Shown: in pieces, positions 34,376 to 47,294 of the stretch
Position numbering within the stretch: the stretch's first letter is position 1
Layout of the letters: every line of letters begins with the position of its first letter
Source: Brachynemurus nebulosus
Taxonomy: Eukaryota; Arthropoda; Insecta; Neuroptera; Myrmeleontidae
DNA length: 64,000 nucleotides
Reading direction: 5' to 3'
Assembly: GCA_035578155.1 (NCBI GenBank)
Contig: JAPWDM010000066.1
Coordinates: 434,001 to 498,000, forward strand
Position numbers and translations under genes: made by a program
Notes under the pieces: generated by a model
The model's input: the letters and a program-made list of their open reading frames with translations, nothing else
Databases searched by the model: none
What the model was told of the DNA's origin: nothing

Positions 34376-36299
34376 TATATAACCAAGTACGGGTGCAATC
34401 CTTAAACCAACTAAATCAGTGGCGGCACATACTTTTTCCACTTTTCCACTTTTCGATGTCTTTTACACAGTTTAATTTATTTTTTTTATATTTAAATATA
34501 CAATTCAGGTACTTGGTAGCAGATCTTGGCTGTTATTCCACTGATGTTTGTCAAACTATGATAGATAGAGATTTTATTTGATAAAACACTTTATTTTAAA
34601 GAGTTTCCAATTGACGTATAAATATAAATACATAATTGAACTTTATTGGTGGAATTATCTATTCTTTTGGAGGCGGGGACGTTAGTCAATCAGTCTTGTT
34701 GGCAATATAAAATTTTCTTCCTATTCAATGTACACTCCATTCACTATCTAATTCACTATCTATATTAACCAATTACGACCCACGGTATTACACAATAATA
34801 TTGTGAAAAAATCAGGTTTGTAAATGGTGTACTTTTTTCATAGAGATTCTAAATTCAAAATAGCAATGGGATCTCTTTTTTTGTACTTTTTATAGAATAA
34901 ATATTATTAAGACATTCCAATTTGAACTTTAATAGGCCTTTAAAAAATGCCCTATCACCAAACATCCCATTTTGGTAGTCCGGTACCAGTGTGTATAAAA
35001 AATGACAAGCCTCGAAATCAAGTTATACTGAATGGATTTTCGCAATTAGTGTATCAAATTTTCTTTTTCTGTATTATCGAGCTGTTTTAAATAGATCAGA
35101 CGGACCTCTACTGTTATACTGGGAAAGATACCGAGATTTTCTTTTAAAATTTACATAAGAATTTTATCTCGAATTTTTGTGTAAAACTTTAACGAGACCA
35201 GTAGGAATAAGGACGGGCTTTAATGGGTTAACGTGTACACGGATCATACATGGGAAATATGTTGAGTAAAGCTCCCGGCCTACATGGATGTAGCACCATA
35301 TATTACAAAGTATATCTGTTTCTCATACATATTCCCAATATTACGTGAACCCCCTCGAGAGTAGGTGGCTGGGTATAGGTATTGATAACAAACACCTTTC
35401 GTAGACGGATCAATGCGGTCAAATTTAAAATGATGTGAAAATTATACGAGAACCATTTTAATGTGTTTGCATATTTGTATGTATGTATAACTTGCGGCAA
35501 AAACGGTATAAGGATTAAAGGATTATGAGCAGGATATTCTAATAGCGATGACTTGTTTTATTAAATGAATTGTAATTAAGTTCGGTCTATCGGGACTGCG
35601 GGATCGGGAAAATATTTTCGAATTGCATACATAATGTTACATCAAAAATATTTTAATAATAAAGAGTGTCAGCGAAAATTTTTCAACATTCGCGTGCCGT
35701 TGCTTCTTCTTTCATTAATCCTTTTGTTTGAATTTATGTATATAGTTAGTGAGTTTTGTAAGTTGTGGGATGGTTGAAATTTACTTGTTTAATTTAATTA
35801 GGATATATTATGAGTTTTTAATAATCGAATTAGTGCGATGTCTTCAGTATCTCTATCTAACTAAAGTGTAAAATGCAGGAAACACAGTTAATTTAATAAA
35901 ACAAGACATTAAATTGCTTTTAAAAGTTGATAATGCTTTTAGAAATTTTAAAAATAAAAGAGTTGAGAGAGACACTGGAAAAGTGTTTTTGTAAAATCCA
36001 ATAGTACCTATATTTTCCTAATTCATTTCAAAATAATGCAAAATGTTTTCGATGTAATTTACTCTTATAATTTGGTTCGAAGTTTTTTAAAAAAAAAAAA
36101 CTAACGCACAATCGTTTAGCAAGAGAGTGGGGACACAGAACCCTAAGAAAAAAACCAAAGTCACTTTTCATTTTTATTAATTCTTACTAGTGACTCTGGG
36201 TCGTCTTTCGAACCCGGGCCCCGAGACTACAGATTCGGTCTCTCCCCCTCCCGTCGGGCCGGTCGTCTAACAGGGCCTTTAATAGCTCACAATCAGTGA
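34376..36299. other. Intergenic DNA, no gene recognised
   Basis: A possible degenerate tRNA-like box B (GGTTCGAAAGAC on the minus strand) lies near 36200 in an unusually C+G-rich patch (36185-36280). It is not strong enough to call a SINE. Confidence 0.4.
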
Positions 36300-36316
36300 T
36301 AGTGGCGTAACTAATA

Positions 36317-36674
36317 ATAATAATAATAATAATAATGCGTTTAACGTCCGTTTTTGAGACTATTCAGTCTATAACAGACGCCCCCCCACATCATTATTTG
36401 TACACTTTATTTATTCGTTACAAATTTTTTTTTTTATTCATTACATTATACATTTATAATGTGGGTGGAGGACAAGGAAAGTGGTGTGAGGGCTAGGATT
36501 TGGTAGGTATGCGTCTGCAGCCGTCTTTTGAAGGCACTATGCCGATATTCATCTGGAATTGTGAAGGGAAACTGCAGAAAACCTTCACAAGCATAGCCGG
36601 CCGCGGGATTCGAACCCCAGACCTCCCAGTCGGCAAGCGCTTAGTGCACAAGCACGCTCGGCCACTCCGCTGGT
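36317..36674 (-). mobile_element. tRNA-derived SINE with 17-bp target duplication
   Basis: The minus-strand head has box A (TGGCCGAGCG, within 36656-36666) and an exact box B (GGTTCGAATCC, 36606-36616), like a tRNA-Ser/Leu type. A unique body follows and the 3' tail is an AAT repeat on the plus strand (TTA units on the element strand). The 17-base duplication TAGTGGCGTAACTAATA flanks it perfectly at 36300-36316 and 36675-36691, so this is a recent, complete copy. Relatives lie at 21782-22129 and 46064-46146. The 61-codon frame at 36500-36685 is antisense to the SINE. Confidence 0.9.
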
Positions 36675-36778
36675 TAGTGGCGTAACTAATATATATATAA
36701 ATTATAAGGAATATTTTTGGAATAAATGATCACCAAGTTAAATCAAAAAGTTTTCTTTGTTTTTTATTGGCTACGTAC

Positions 36779-36804
36779 GTTTCGAGAATAAATCTCTTCT
36801 TCAG
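36779..36804 (-). ncRNA. Hammerhead-like core, left arm copy
   Basis: Minus-strand mirror of the core at 37913-37938, with identical boxes and stem. Confidence 0.35.
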
Positions 36805-37912
36805 GTCATAATCTTAAAATACTAGAAACAAACATATTAAAATACTAAATAGTAATACAATAAATCAAATACTTACAATTTTTTTCAAAAAACAAACCAA
36901 AATGAAAAATTATTATAATTATTAAGATAAAAATTTTTCAAAAATACACAAATTTACAGTAAAAAAATAAAAATTTAAATTAAGACAAAAAATTTTTTAA
37001 AAAATTTAACAAAAAAAAGTTAAAAAATTATATTGTTGAAAAAATTGCAAAAATCAAACAACAAATTGAAATAGACAAAATAAGTCCACAGATGTACTTC
37101 ATATCTAATATGTTTTATAGAAATATTTATTCTATATTTATTTTTGTTTATGTTTTCGAATGTTTTGACATAAAGGTTTATAAAGTGTCAAATTATCATT
37201 TTCAACTTGATTATTTACATTATCCGTTGAGAAAATCCAAAGGCTGGAAACCTTTTTCTATAGTTTGTTTCATATTGTAGCACCTTTGTAATACTAAAGT
37301 TATATAAATTTGGACCATGTCTTCGACTTTAGTAATACAAAGGTGCTACAATATTAAAGAAACTATAGAAAAAGATTGAACCTGGAAACCCTTTGGATTT
37401 TCTCAACGGAAAATGTAAATAATCAAGTTGAAAATGATAATTTGACACTTTATAAACCTTTATGTCAAAACATTCGAAAACATAAACAAAAATAAATTTA
37501 AATATGCTATAAATAATATCCACTTACATAAACGTATTATTATTATTCTGTATAAAACATAATAGATATGAAGTACATCTGTAGACCTATTTTGTCTATT
37601 TCAATTTGTTGTTTGATTTTTTGATTTTTAATTCATTTGAATGTTTGACGTAATACTTTTAAAAAGGTATTTTATTAGTTTTTCAATAATATAATTTTTT
37701 AACTTTTTTTAATTTTTTTAAAAATTTTTTGTCTTAATTTAAATTTTTATTTTTTGACTGTAAATTTGTGTATTTTTAAAAAATTTTTATCTTAACAACT
37801 ATAATAATTTTTCATTTTGATTTGTTTTTTGAAAAAAAATTGTAAGTATTTGATTTATTGTATTACCATTTAGTATTTTAATATGTTTGTTTCTAGTATT
37901 TTAAGATATGGC

Positions 37913-37938
37913 CTGAAGAAGAGATTTATTCTCGAAAC
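37913..37938 (+). ncRNA. Hammerhead-like core, right arm copy
   Basis: The order is CTGAAGA, one A, GAGA, loop TTTAT, TCTC, GAAAC. The layout is the same as at 28135 with a different stem II sequence that still pairs, i.e. compensatory change between two repeat families. Cleavage-site context was not established. Confidence 0.4.
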
Positions 37939-38017
37939 GTACGTAGCCAAAAAAAAAACAAATAAAACTTTTTGATGTAACTTGGTGATCATTTATTCCA
38001 AAAATATCCCTTATAAT

Positions 38018-39682
38018 TATTATCCAAAAATCACTTAAACCTTCCTCATAATAAAGTAAGTGAAGCACTAGCTCCAGGATGCACGGGTAGAAAGAGCGCT
38101 TGGATTGTACAAGTAAAGGTCCCGACGCCAGACTTATCGATTTTGATGAAATTTGAATATGTTGTAAAACACTAAAAAATAAGTGACACGTATTTTTTTT
38201 TATCGGCTGAAGGGGTGAAATCACTCTTTAGAAACTTGAGTAAAAATTTAATTTTTCAAGTATCTTCAAAAGGATCAGAGTTATAGCAAAAGTTTAAATT
38301 GGTGATATTACGCTTTTTTATAGAGGTTTCTACCGATATAAGCTTGTTCAAATTACATCAACAGGGATTGTTGGAGAAGAAAATTTGGGGTCTTCATTTT
38401 ACAAAAAGAGGATGAAAAATAAGCAATATTAAAATTTTGTTTACATATTCAAAGCTACGTAAAAAATTCTAATTGATCGATTTTTCTCAATTTCGTAGTA
38501 TTAAGTTTAGCGGTAGTTAACTACGGGGTGCTGTGTCGACATAATCGTACAGTTTGAGCTGTGCAAAAACTTCTTTATGGAAATAATTTAAGGCAATTAG
38601 AATAACGTAGAAATGAAATTATCGAATTCAGTTGTTACTATTAGTCCATTGGCGTTTTGCTAGTAATGCCACAATAAGTAAGGTCCATTTCACTTAAATT
38701 TAGCCATGAGTAGTCACTTTGAATTTAAATAATTTCCGTTTCCTTGGCTTTATCTCTTTCAGTGATGTAAATGCGTAAATTTTAAATTTGCAGTTTGTTT
38801 TTAGAAAAGAATAGAAGATTGATTTGTTTCGAATATAAGAATTATTTAATTTTTTAACGATGACTCATGATCAATTGTATCTGAAACGGGGTATACTTAG
38901 GAATTTGGATTGTCTTATGTGCCCGGCCTCGGGACTTTCACTTGTTAGTGGAAAAGTCACTGCGGTTCTTACAATTAGACTAAAAAATTTTAAGGCTCCT
39001 GAACTGAAATTAACAAGATATCATTCATTAACTAGATTTGAATATATCTCGAAATAATTTACTTTGATTTAGTTTTATTCACCCGATAAAACGTATCTGT
39101 GGAAATTACGTTCGAATTGCAATCAATTTGTGACATTATTTTGTAATTTTATTTGTCTTAATCCATTCAAATGATAGCAGCCAGTAATTTCCGAAATAAC
39201 AAATGATTCAATTAATGCCCGTTGGTTCAGTTTACTTAAAGCTTCAATGAGAACTTGTTCGACCACCAACGTCCAACGCTACATATAGGCTTACAATTCA
39301 CATCGTATTTATACAATTTCGCTACTCAACTAAAATTTGTTATGTAAACTCTCTACAGCCACCGTTCACTCAAATGTATTTTGTTCTAGCGAACGACTAA
39401 CATATGGAACGTAGACTCCATTCAATGGATTGATAGAGACATAGATACTGAACTGTTTAAATACATTCAACGTAGTGTTATCGATTAACGAAATAAATTC
39501 TGAAATTTAAAGTTTATCGATACAAACATAAAAAAATGCATGAATATATAGGTTTTTGATGTTTTTAGTAACGGTAATTACGTAAAAATTCCCATCCAAA
39601 TACCTGAACATAACAATCGATTTTAATTGCTTTTTACTTAAACCGACATTCTGTTTCATTTAAGCTCCTAACTAATTCAGAC
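38018..39682. other. Intergenic DNA with one diverged repeat
   Basis: About 38105-38330 is a diverged copy of the composite-arm repeat (AAGTAAAGGTC, TTTTGATGAAA, GACACGTATTTTT, then a pairable TAAAAATTTAATTTT stretch). The frames at 37901-38224 and 38860-39057 have no recognisable content. Confidence 0.45.
38105..38330 (+). repeat. Diverged copy of the 1185-1684 repeat
   Basis: Shares the string order of the left arm, including AAGTAAAGGTC at its start and AGTTATAGCAAAAGTTTAAA near its end. No partner arm is nearby. Confidence 0.65.
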
Positions 39683-39684
39683 TA

Positions 39685-40332
39685 CACGGAGAAAAAATTC
39701 ATATAAAAATTACTGTGCTCAGCACTACAATCGACGTGTAAAAGGCGTACATATTCAATTTTCTACGGTAAAAATATAAAAATTATAATTAATCATAGAA
39801 AATTTAAAGGATAGAATGTTCTTTCCGTAATATTAGCTCCAAAAAATTGGTAAAACAGCACAATAAAAAGTTCCATTGCCGACAGAAAAATATTTTTTAA
39901 TTGTTTTTTTTTTTTTTTACAAAAATTACCATGCTGTCTTAAAATAGAAGAAAAGTAGAAAAGAAGAAAACAAGCTAATAGTAGAAAGAAAGAAAGAGAA
40001 GGCATCACATAGCGAGGCAAGCTGCAAAAGGTAACAACACAATCATATATGGAAGGTCACATAGCCAGACCTGGTGGTGTTACTACCGCACCAGCTAGCT
40101 AGCTGGTGTGATGTTCTGTAGTGTCGAACTGTCGAAGCAGTCTTCAATAGAATGCCTCACAGGACGGATGGTCATCGTTTAATTCATCATTTTCTCAATT
40201 CAGTATTACAATATATTGTTGCCGATCATTTTTGTGTGCATCAATCGAAGGTCGGAAAAGATCGGGCATCTTAAAAATTTTACAGGTACAGCCAATTTTC
40301 TCTACAAAAATTATAGGATTTTTCTCTCCGTG
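39685..40332. mobile_element. TA-flanked MITE, 648 bases
   Basis: The left end CACGGAGAAAAAATTCATAT and the right end, complemented, CACGGAGAGAAAAATCCTAT are terminal repeats with TA on each side (39683-39684, 40333-40334). This fits a Tc1/mariner-type non-autonomous element. Positions 1-41 of the window are another copy's right end. The 75-codon minus frame at 39793-40020 has no transposase features. Confidence 0.82.
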
Positions 40333-40334
40333 TA

Positions 40335-40920
40335 TAAAGTGTATAATAACAAATTTTGCCATTTGTTAACGGCCTAACTATTTTTTACTTTCCCAAGTAG
40401 TAGGGGAGCCCAAGCGGGGATTTGGGGATTTAGCGAAGCTCGACAGATTAATATAAGGGGGGATACATTGCACCTTGTTGAGTACCTCCACCAGATATGA
40501 AACCTATATATATGGCCGACGGCTTAGGATAGCGGATCAGAATAGTAAAAAAAAGTTGATCGTTAGAAATAATCGAACGTGTCAGATTAAGGTAAGGTGA
40601 GTTAATTACATGTTTAAAAGTGTGCATTTAAATAATCTGACGATTTTAGCTTGACGTAAGGGAGTCGGAGGGTTACTAACTTGAAGAAAATAAACGTCAT
40701 CTCGACATTCTCGAGCGTGGTCGAGATTTTTTTCTTTTCGAAGGAAATAATTTAAAGATCATGGGAGAAATATAATCTGACGACTTCCACAAGCCGAAGT
40801 AACAAAAATCGTAAATAAGGTTTAGTACGTGCAGTTTGAGCGAAACAGTGTTTGCAGCCAAAAAGACAGGAGGCTTTGAAACTTATATCTATTAAAAAAT
40901 AATTTTGTCTAGCTTAAAAA
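40335..40920. other. Unassigned segment with repeated AATCTGACGA strings
   Basis: ATAATCTGACGA occurs near 40626 and 40772, with a complementary GTCAGATTA near 40580. 40395-40500 is less A+T-rich (GGGGATTTGGGGATTTAGCG). It is probably repeat-derived; no gene. Confidence 0.35.
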
Positions 40921-41374
40921 ATCTGTAAAAAATGGCGGCAAGAATATTATGTGTTTGTATTTAAGAAAAAGAATAAAGCTTTAAAGAATAATTGAAATCC
41001 ATTGCTACGCCAATAACAGATATAATTATAATAATTAAGCTTACATACAGCTATGGTATTTAAAAAAATTATCTAAAAAAAATTAATACTAATTTCCGGA
41101 AGAAAAACTTTCGTTGTACTTAGCTCACGTTTTAGCTTGATATTAATAAACAAAACAAAAAAAAATATTGAGCCAAGTACAACAAAAGTTTTTATTCCGG
41201 AAATTAGTATTAATTTTTTTTAGATTATTTTTTTAAATACCGTCTGTACGTAAGCTTAGTTATTATAATTATATCTATCCTTGGCATAGCAATGGATTTC
41301 AATTATTTTTTGAAGCTTTATTTTTTTTCTTAAATACAAATACATAATATTCTTGGCGCCATTTTTTACAGATA
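40921..41374. mobile_element. Hairpin element, arms of about 206 bases
   Basis: Positions 40921-41127 pair with 41169-41374 across a 41-base loop. The ends are ATCTGTAAAAAATGGCG and its complement. No coding content. Confidence 0.85.
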
Positions 41375-44300
41375 TTACCAAATATCTGTTTTTTGTGGGA
41401 TTTTATACAAAATGTATAATTTTCAAAGAATCATCTTGTAAGGTAAGTAACCCTTTGATTTGAGCTACTTATAAAAATTAATTAAAAATATAATTTACCA
41501 GAATTGTCACAGTCGGCCTAGAGATTGATACTTTAGGATATATTTGCGAATAATTTAGACTACTTCCAAAGAATCATCTGGTGGGGTAGCGAAAAATACG
41601 GTCGGAGCTTGGTCTATATGTATGTTTCACAGAATATCTTAATTTCTAATTTACTTGAAAAACAAACATATTTATCAGAAAAAATTTCCGAATAAAAGAA
41701 AAAAAATTTGCAGTGAAAATTTTATTTGACATATGTCTAACAAATTTACAATTAAATCAGAGAAAGTATATTTTTCTTATAAACAGAAAAAAATTATGCA
41801 ATGTTTGAACCATTTGGAGATACTTTAAACATTACTTGAAGATGAAATGGAACTGTTTTGGAAGAAATCTTTGAGACTTTTAATTCGTATAATAATACAG
41901 AATGATTAATTCGTAATACAGTCATATCTTGATAGGTATATATATTTTATAAAACACGTTTTGTAATTTTAGGAATTTTAGCAAAGAAAAATTAAACATA
42001 AATATGTAGAAGCTGTGTTGGAACAATCAACAGAAAAATTTCATAGTTATTAAATACGAAGATAATACAATTAAAAATAGATTCATCTAATTTAACATAA
42101 ATGAACCATTTTAGTCGGTACGTACTTGGCACCTTTTGTTTTAAAAATTAAAATTAATTTTTAATAATCCTTCCTTTGTGGTTTTGTGCCTTTTTTCCTC
42201 TATTGTTTTAAATTCGTAACATCTTTTGAAATGTTAATTTAAATAGACAATTTATGTATACTATAGGAACAATTTTATTAAAATATCCTAACCTCAAATT
42301 TGATTTATTATTTTAGAATTTAAAAACTTTTTTGGTGTTTGTTACAATATTCCACTTTTATCTGACGCTTGGGTTAATCCATATTTATATTAAATAGAAT
42401 TAGAAGTACTACCAAAAATAAGTAAGTACCTACAATAATTTTATTATTGAAAATGATTCCAGTTTATCATTAAGACTACTTTCCTTTATTTTTATCGTAA
42501 AGCTACAAAATTCTTAAAAAATTATCAATTTATATTAAACTACATGTTGTCCACCTTTAAACTTTTAACGTAGACGCCATTTTTAATGCTAACATATTAA
42601 TTTCATACACATATGTACCGGCACAAGATTGCCGTGAAAATGCAAATTTTATAATTTTGAAAATTCATACAGGTTGCCGTGTAAATATAAGAATAAAAGA
42701 GTTTTCCTATAGCAACTAAAATAATGAAATAAAAGTCAGTCTAATTCTGGCATTTGAAGCAGATATTTGTATTTTCATTTCAAAGAGATAATTGGAGTCA
42801 TTTGCGTTACACATATCGCCTAATACTAATTTTATCTTTAAGTTGTTTGCAGGGTTGAAGATGTTAAAGCTAATTACAATAAAATTTAGGTTAATTGTGA
42901 CTAGTTATATACCTCTGGTATTAGATCTACAAGCTTAGTTTTCAAACGCGTACATAATTCTATAGAACAATATATACTTATATTATATATTGTATATATT
43001 GTTCCAAAGAATATGAAATTATTTTATATTGGTAATGGTATGTACAGGGTTTTTATTCTTTTTAAAACACATATAAAGAAATTCCGACTTTGATGTGAAA
43101 TCCTTTCAAAGTTTATATGAATTATTCTCTTTTCTTAGATTAAATATTTTAAATATGTGTTACCAATTTGTAAACATAGCCATTTTTGTCCTAAAATTTG
43201 TAACAAAATGAAATTACCATATTAAGATTCATCTATTCGGTTAACCGTTACAATGCCGGTCCCAACGATGACGGTTAATCAAAGTCTTACTGTATACAAT
43301 ATTAGATAACCCTGTTAAAGAAAATACTAGCATTTATTAACTGTTTATTTCTAACTCTTACAGTTTTTCAGATATTTGAAAAAAATTAATTTTACCTAAA
43401 ACTTGGAAAGGCATAATAACTGCCCTTGAATCCTTTAGAATATGAATCCTTTACTCGTTCCCCTTAGGTTTCAATTTACTATAAAAACTAGCCGTATATA
43501 ACAAATCCAGTCAATTATTTTCCGCAGTACACTTTATTCAACTATTCATCGATACAAATAATATTTATTCAAACTGCAACCTATTATTGCTAACTAAAAT
43601 GTTACGAAAGCATATCATATATCCTGATCGTATAAGCTGCTGACCGTTTACGTTCTCCACTGGTCCACTCATAGTGTACTAGAGGTAGCATTAGGTTTTT
43701 TCAGATTTTTTTTTTGCACACAAAAAAAAAAATACCGTATTTTCATTTAAATCCTGTTTGATCTATTTACTACCCGTTTTCGTCTGTTTTTTCGCAACAT
43801 ATTCTTGATTTTTTTTTTTTTCACTAACAAATTCAATTTATACAACGTTGATACCTTTATATTAAATTTTTGTTTTCTTTTTTTTTTTTTGTGAATAAAA
43901 TTGAGAGAATATGTAGCGTAGCTAGTAGTAGCTTAGTAGCCTATGTTGATGGCTTCCTTTTGAATGAATATGTTTTAGAAGATATGTATAGAGAAGAGTT
44001 AAAAGTAGCTCAGAATTATCTAGAGAAGAAGGTCAAAAAGAAAATACAATATCAAGAAATATCGGCGAATAGAAAAAAATAACGAAATGAAATTAAACAA
44101 TCCGTTTTTGTGAACGCAAAATAAAAATAATGAATTTTTTTGTTAAATTTAATTTATTTTGGAAAGGAAATTTTATGCCCTGTATGGAAAAAACCAGCCG
44201 CAGAATTACTAAGACTTGGAGCTCAATACATAACGCACTATTGCTCTTTTCTAATCTCATGAAGCTATAGTTGTCCGAGGGGAAAAATGGTAATCAGACC

Positions 44301-44639
44301 AATTCCGATATATGCAGTTTTTGCCAACTCTTGAAATTTTAGAGTCTAAAAAATCCTACAAAACCAAAAAACCAGACATAAATCAGTGTTAATGTAGAAA
44401 TCAATCTACTTTTACTGGGACTAGGGACGGCGACAGACGGGTCACGTGGGGAAATTACCTGGGGGCCTAGTCAAAGTAAGAAGTCTTTTTTTTGCTTATC
44501 AACTGTATTTCTGGACAAATAAATGAAAATTTTTTTTCGGTGCCCGGAGGTCCGTTATTTCTATGTCCGATATTAGTATAGCACAAAATTTCTCCCACAT
44601 TTTGTTTAATAATTTCCGAATTATTACCATTTTAAAAAT
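41375..44639. other. Long A+T-rich stretch, no gene recognised
   Basis: Contains a small hairpin of GAACAATATATAC and its complement at about 42965-43005 and a 70-codon frame at 43870-44082 with no recognisable domain, beginning in a T run. The less A+T-rich patch 44418-44475 may be the edge of a MITE, but no second end was found. Confidence 0.4.
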
Positions 44640-45060
44640 TAAAGAAAAAAGACATATTTTTCGATGAAATAGGGATGAGAGTTAATCCAATAATACCCAT
44701 TATATCCAAAATTTATTTATAAGTCACGTTACTCTAAATTTTTTCGTATTTTTTTCAAAGGCTTTTATTAGATTTGGAAAATTTTTGAAATTTTGCAGCA
44801 TGGTAGGTAACTTGGATAAAAATAGATTATTTGCAAAAATGTTCACTCAGGTAATAAGTTAACACCAGACCAAATTTCATCACAAACCATTTAGAATAGT
44901 TTTTGCGTAATGCGCGATCATGCTTAAAATAGTTTTTAATTTTTCCTGCGGGAATGAAACATTTTTCCGGAATAAAAAGTATTCTAGTTTTTGTGTAATG
45001 GATGCGTACACAGACAGACAGACAAACAAACAAAAAATTTAAAAGTCGCTGTTTTGACAT
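44640..45060. repeat. Dispersed repeat ending in ACAGACAGACAGAC
   Basis: CAAATTTCATCACAAACC, TAGTTTTTGCGTAATGCG and CAGACAGACAGACAAACAAAC occur in the order familiar from widespread arthropod repeats. The 77-codon minus frame across it is spurious. Confidence 0.5.
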
Positions 45061-46063
45061 TTATATCGATAAATACCTACAATTTTCAAAAAGTATTCCA
45101 TGTATACACACGGTCTCGTTACAGTTTTATTATATGTATAGATAAATTATAGTTGACTGTGAAATTCCATTTCTTACTATACATCATTTAACTTAACCCA
45201 GCATGTCATTAAAATGCTCATATTGTGGTACAAATGTTATAATACTCGCTTGTAACCATTTTATATTCGAAAATATCTATTATTTAACTTACTGCTTGTA
45301 TCTTCTACTGCTTTTATTGTTTAAACTCTTATGACATGTTTCGGTCAATAGGACTATTATCAAACCACTTGTGGTATTTTTTCTAAGAAAAGTGTTTTAT
45401 TTACCTATTAAAGCGTAACTTTATCCTATACTTACGTTATTCTCATCTTTTGAATTAAAATATTAAAAGAAATACTTTTTAAAAGAAAATTTAATTCGGT
45501 TTTTATTGGTACCAATAATTTAACATGGTAGATGCAGTAACTATAACAAAGAATCTGTAGAAAAAGCAACCTTATAACAACAATTTTTTACTCGTTTCTG
45601 TCTAAACTGACGTCTTATTTATCGATAATCAAACTTACTACGAACAGACAAGGAATAAAGGATGAGTAATATACTGATCAATTGATTATATATTGATAAT
45701 AATATATATTTTCTTTTATAATAATAACAAAACCCATTGAGAGATGAAATTCTTCGAAATTAGAGACACTACTAGCATGTGACAAAGTCGTACATCAATG
45801 CGGTAGGTTTAATGATTATTATTATTTATGTGTAAATAGAGGGCTCACATAGCTGTTGAGAACACATAATGAAATACTATGAAACTTATTCAATGGCAGT
45901 GACCCTTCTCGTTATAACCACCCACAAAAATGTATAACTTCGTCTTGATCAAACATAACATTGTGAGAAAAGTTGTCGAGAATAATTTTGTTTTTAAACT
46001 GTACCAACAAAATTCAATTTGCAGCAAAAATAAAATGCAGGGAAAGTCTACCTAAAATAAATA
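45061..46063. other. A+T-rich DNA with a weak hammerhead-like string
   Basis: On the minus strand at about 45337-45366 the string TTGATAATAGTCC...GACCGAAACATG resembles the Penelope-like motif at 28135 but has only a 3-bp stem. No gene. Confidence 0.4.
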
Positions 46064-46146
46064 AATAATAATACGGTTAAACGTCGGTTTTTGAGATCTC
46101 TCGCCTATAACACACGCCACCCACATCATTATTTGTATCTTTATTA
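46064..46146 (-). mobile_element. SINE fragment (3' part only)
   Basis: Matches the tail-proximal 80 bases of the 36317-36674 SINE: AATAATA tail, AACGTC(C/G)GTTTTTGAGA, then CCACATCATTATTTGTA. The head is missing. Confidence 0.75.
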
Positions 46147-46239
46147 AGCGGTCTTTTACAAGTGATGTGCTAAAAACACTTTTTTGGAATTTTTGTTTTG
46201 GGGAAACTATTTACTGTAATGAAAAAGAAAATTTGTACA

Positions 46240-47240
46240 TTAAAGTATACATAATATGCTACTACAAAAAATTAAGGGTGCAAAAAAAATTGTTTTTGAA
46301 ATTTTGAACGGCTGTATTTACGTAAAAAATGGTCGTATCGAGATGCTAAAAATATCATTTTGAAGCTTCAAAATTCTAGTTTTGAAATCTTCCGTCCAAA
46401 AATTTTTAGGAGTGACAGTTATCGAGCAATTCTAAGGAATAACACAAAAAAAATTTTTGCAAATTTATTGATTTTGTTTCGATCTACAGGCTTGTTGAAA
46501 ATTTTTTTTACAGTAAAACCGTAGTATTGACTTGATAGCCTGTTTATTTAGCTTCAATTTCCTTTTTAAAATTTTTCTCTACGTTGACTTGTTCCGGAGA
46601 TATCCAACTTTGATTGCAGAAAAAACCTTTTTGTTTTAACCATCGATATCTCAGTAACCAGTGATCGGACAGAAAATTGGAAGGCAGTTTTGGAATCTTG
46701 AAAAAATTTCCTAGAAGGCTGTGCCACATACTTTAGGGGGGAAACTTTTTTTCATCCTTAACTTTTAATTGAAAAATGTGAAAAAAGGGACTTTTCTCCT
46801 TGTTGCGAAAAATTGTCCGCATCCTTGCGAATATTGTTGGGGAATCTAATGTTTGTACGAATTTTTATACCTCAATGAACCCCCAGTAACCTTGAAAATC
46901 GGAAGATCGATCTATCGAATGGTTTTCTTAAACCGTTTGCTCAAAACTTCAAAAGAAAAATTAAGATTTTTCAAACCCGTAGACCAAAAGAAAAGAGCAA
47001 AAAATTTGAAAAAATTTTTTTTTGTGTTATTCCTTAGAATTGCTTGATAACTGTCACTCCTAAAAATTTTTGGACGTAAGACCTCTAAACTAGAATTTTG
47101 GGTTTCAAAATACTTTTTTTATCATTTCGAGACGACTATTTTTCACCTAAATACAGCCCTTCAAAAGTCACTAAAAAATTAACAAATTTTTTTTGTTCCC
47201 TTAATTTTTTGTAGTAGTATATAATTAAGTGTATCTTAAT
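46240..47240. mobile_element. Foldback element with about 260-base imperfect arms
   Basis: Roughly 46250-46510 is the complement of 46965-47230, clearest in CTACTACAAAAAATTAAGGG and in TTTTTAGGAGTGACAGTTAT. The two short frames in the central part (46544-46729 minus, 46853-47047 plus) have no recognisable domain. Confidence 0.75.
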
Positions 47241-47294
47241 TTTTTTTTCTTTGTCTGACCTTCCATCTGCACTTATAGGCCTGTTAAATGTCAC

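Larger units (their letters stand above)
36701..38017. mobile_element. Long hairpin (foldback) element, arms of 600-690 bases
   Basis: Positions 36701-37300 are the near-perfect complement of 37326-38017 with only a 25-base loop. The right arm has an extra block of about 60 bases near 37630-37680. Both arms carry a hammerhead-like core next to GTACGTAGCC. The frames at 37092-37280 and 37329-37523 are the same palindromic DNA read in each arm and are not genes. The repeat type, with CTGAAGA...GAAAC ends, resembles terminal regions of Penelope-like elements arranged head to head. Confidence 0.88.

Noticed and set aside
34279..34581. 100-codon frame as a possible gene
   Set aside because: It starts inside a hAT-type MITE and continues into T-rich DNA.
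36185..36290. C+G-rich patch with a tRNA box-B-like string
   Set aside because: No box A at the right distance and no cloverleaf; too weak to call a SINE.
37092..37523. Two frames encoding nearly the same peptide, suggestive of a duplicated gene
   Set aside because: They are the same sequence in the two arms of a long hairpin element; no known domain.
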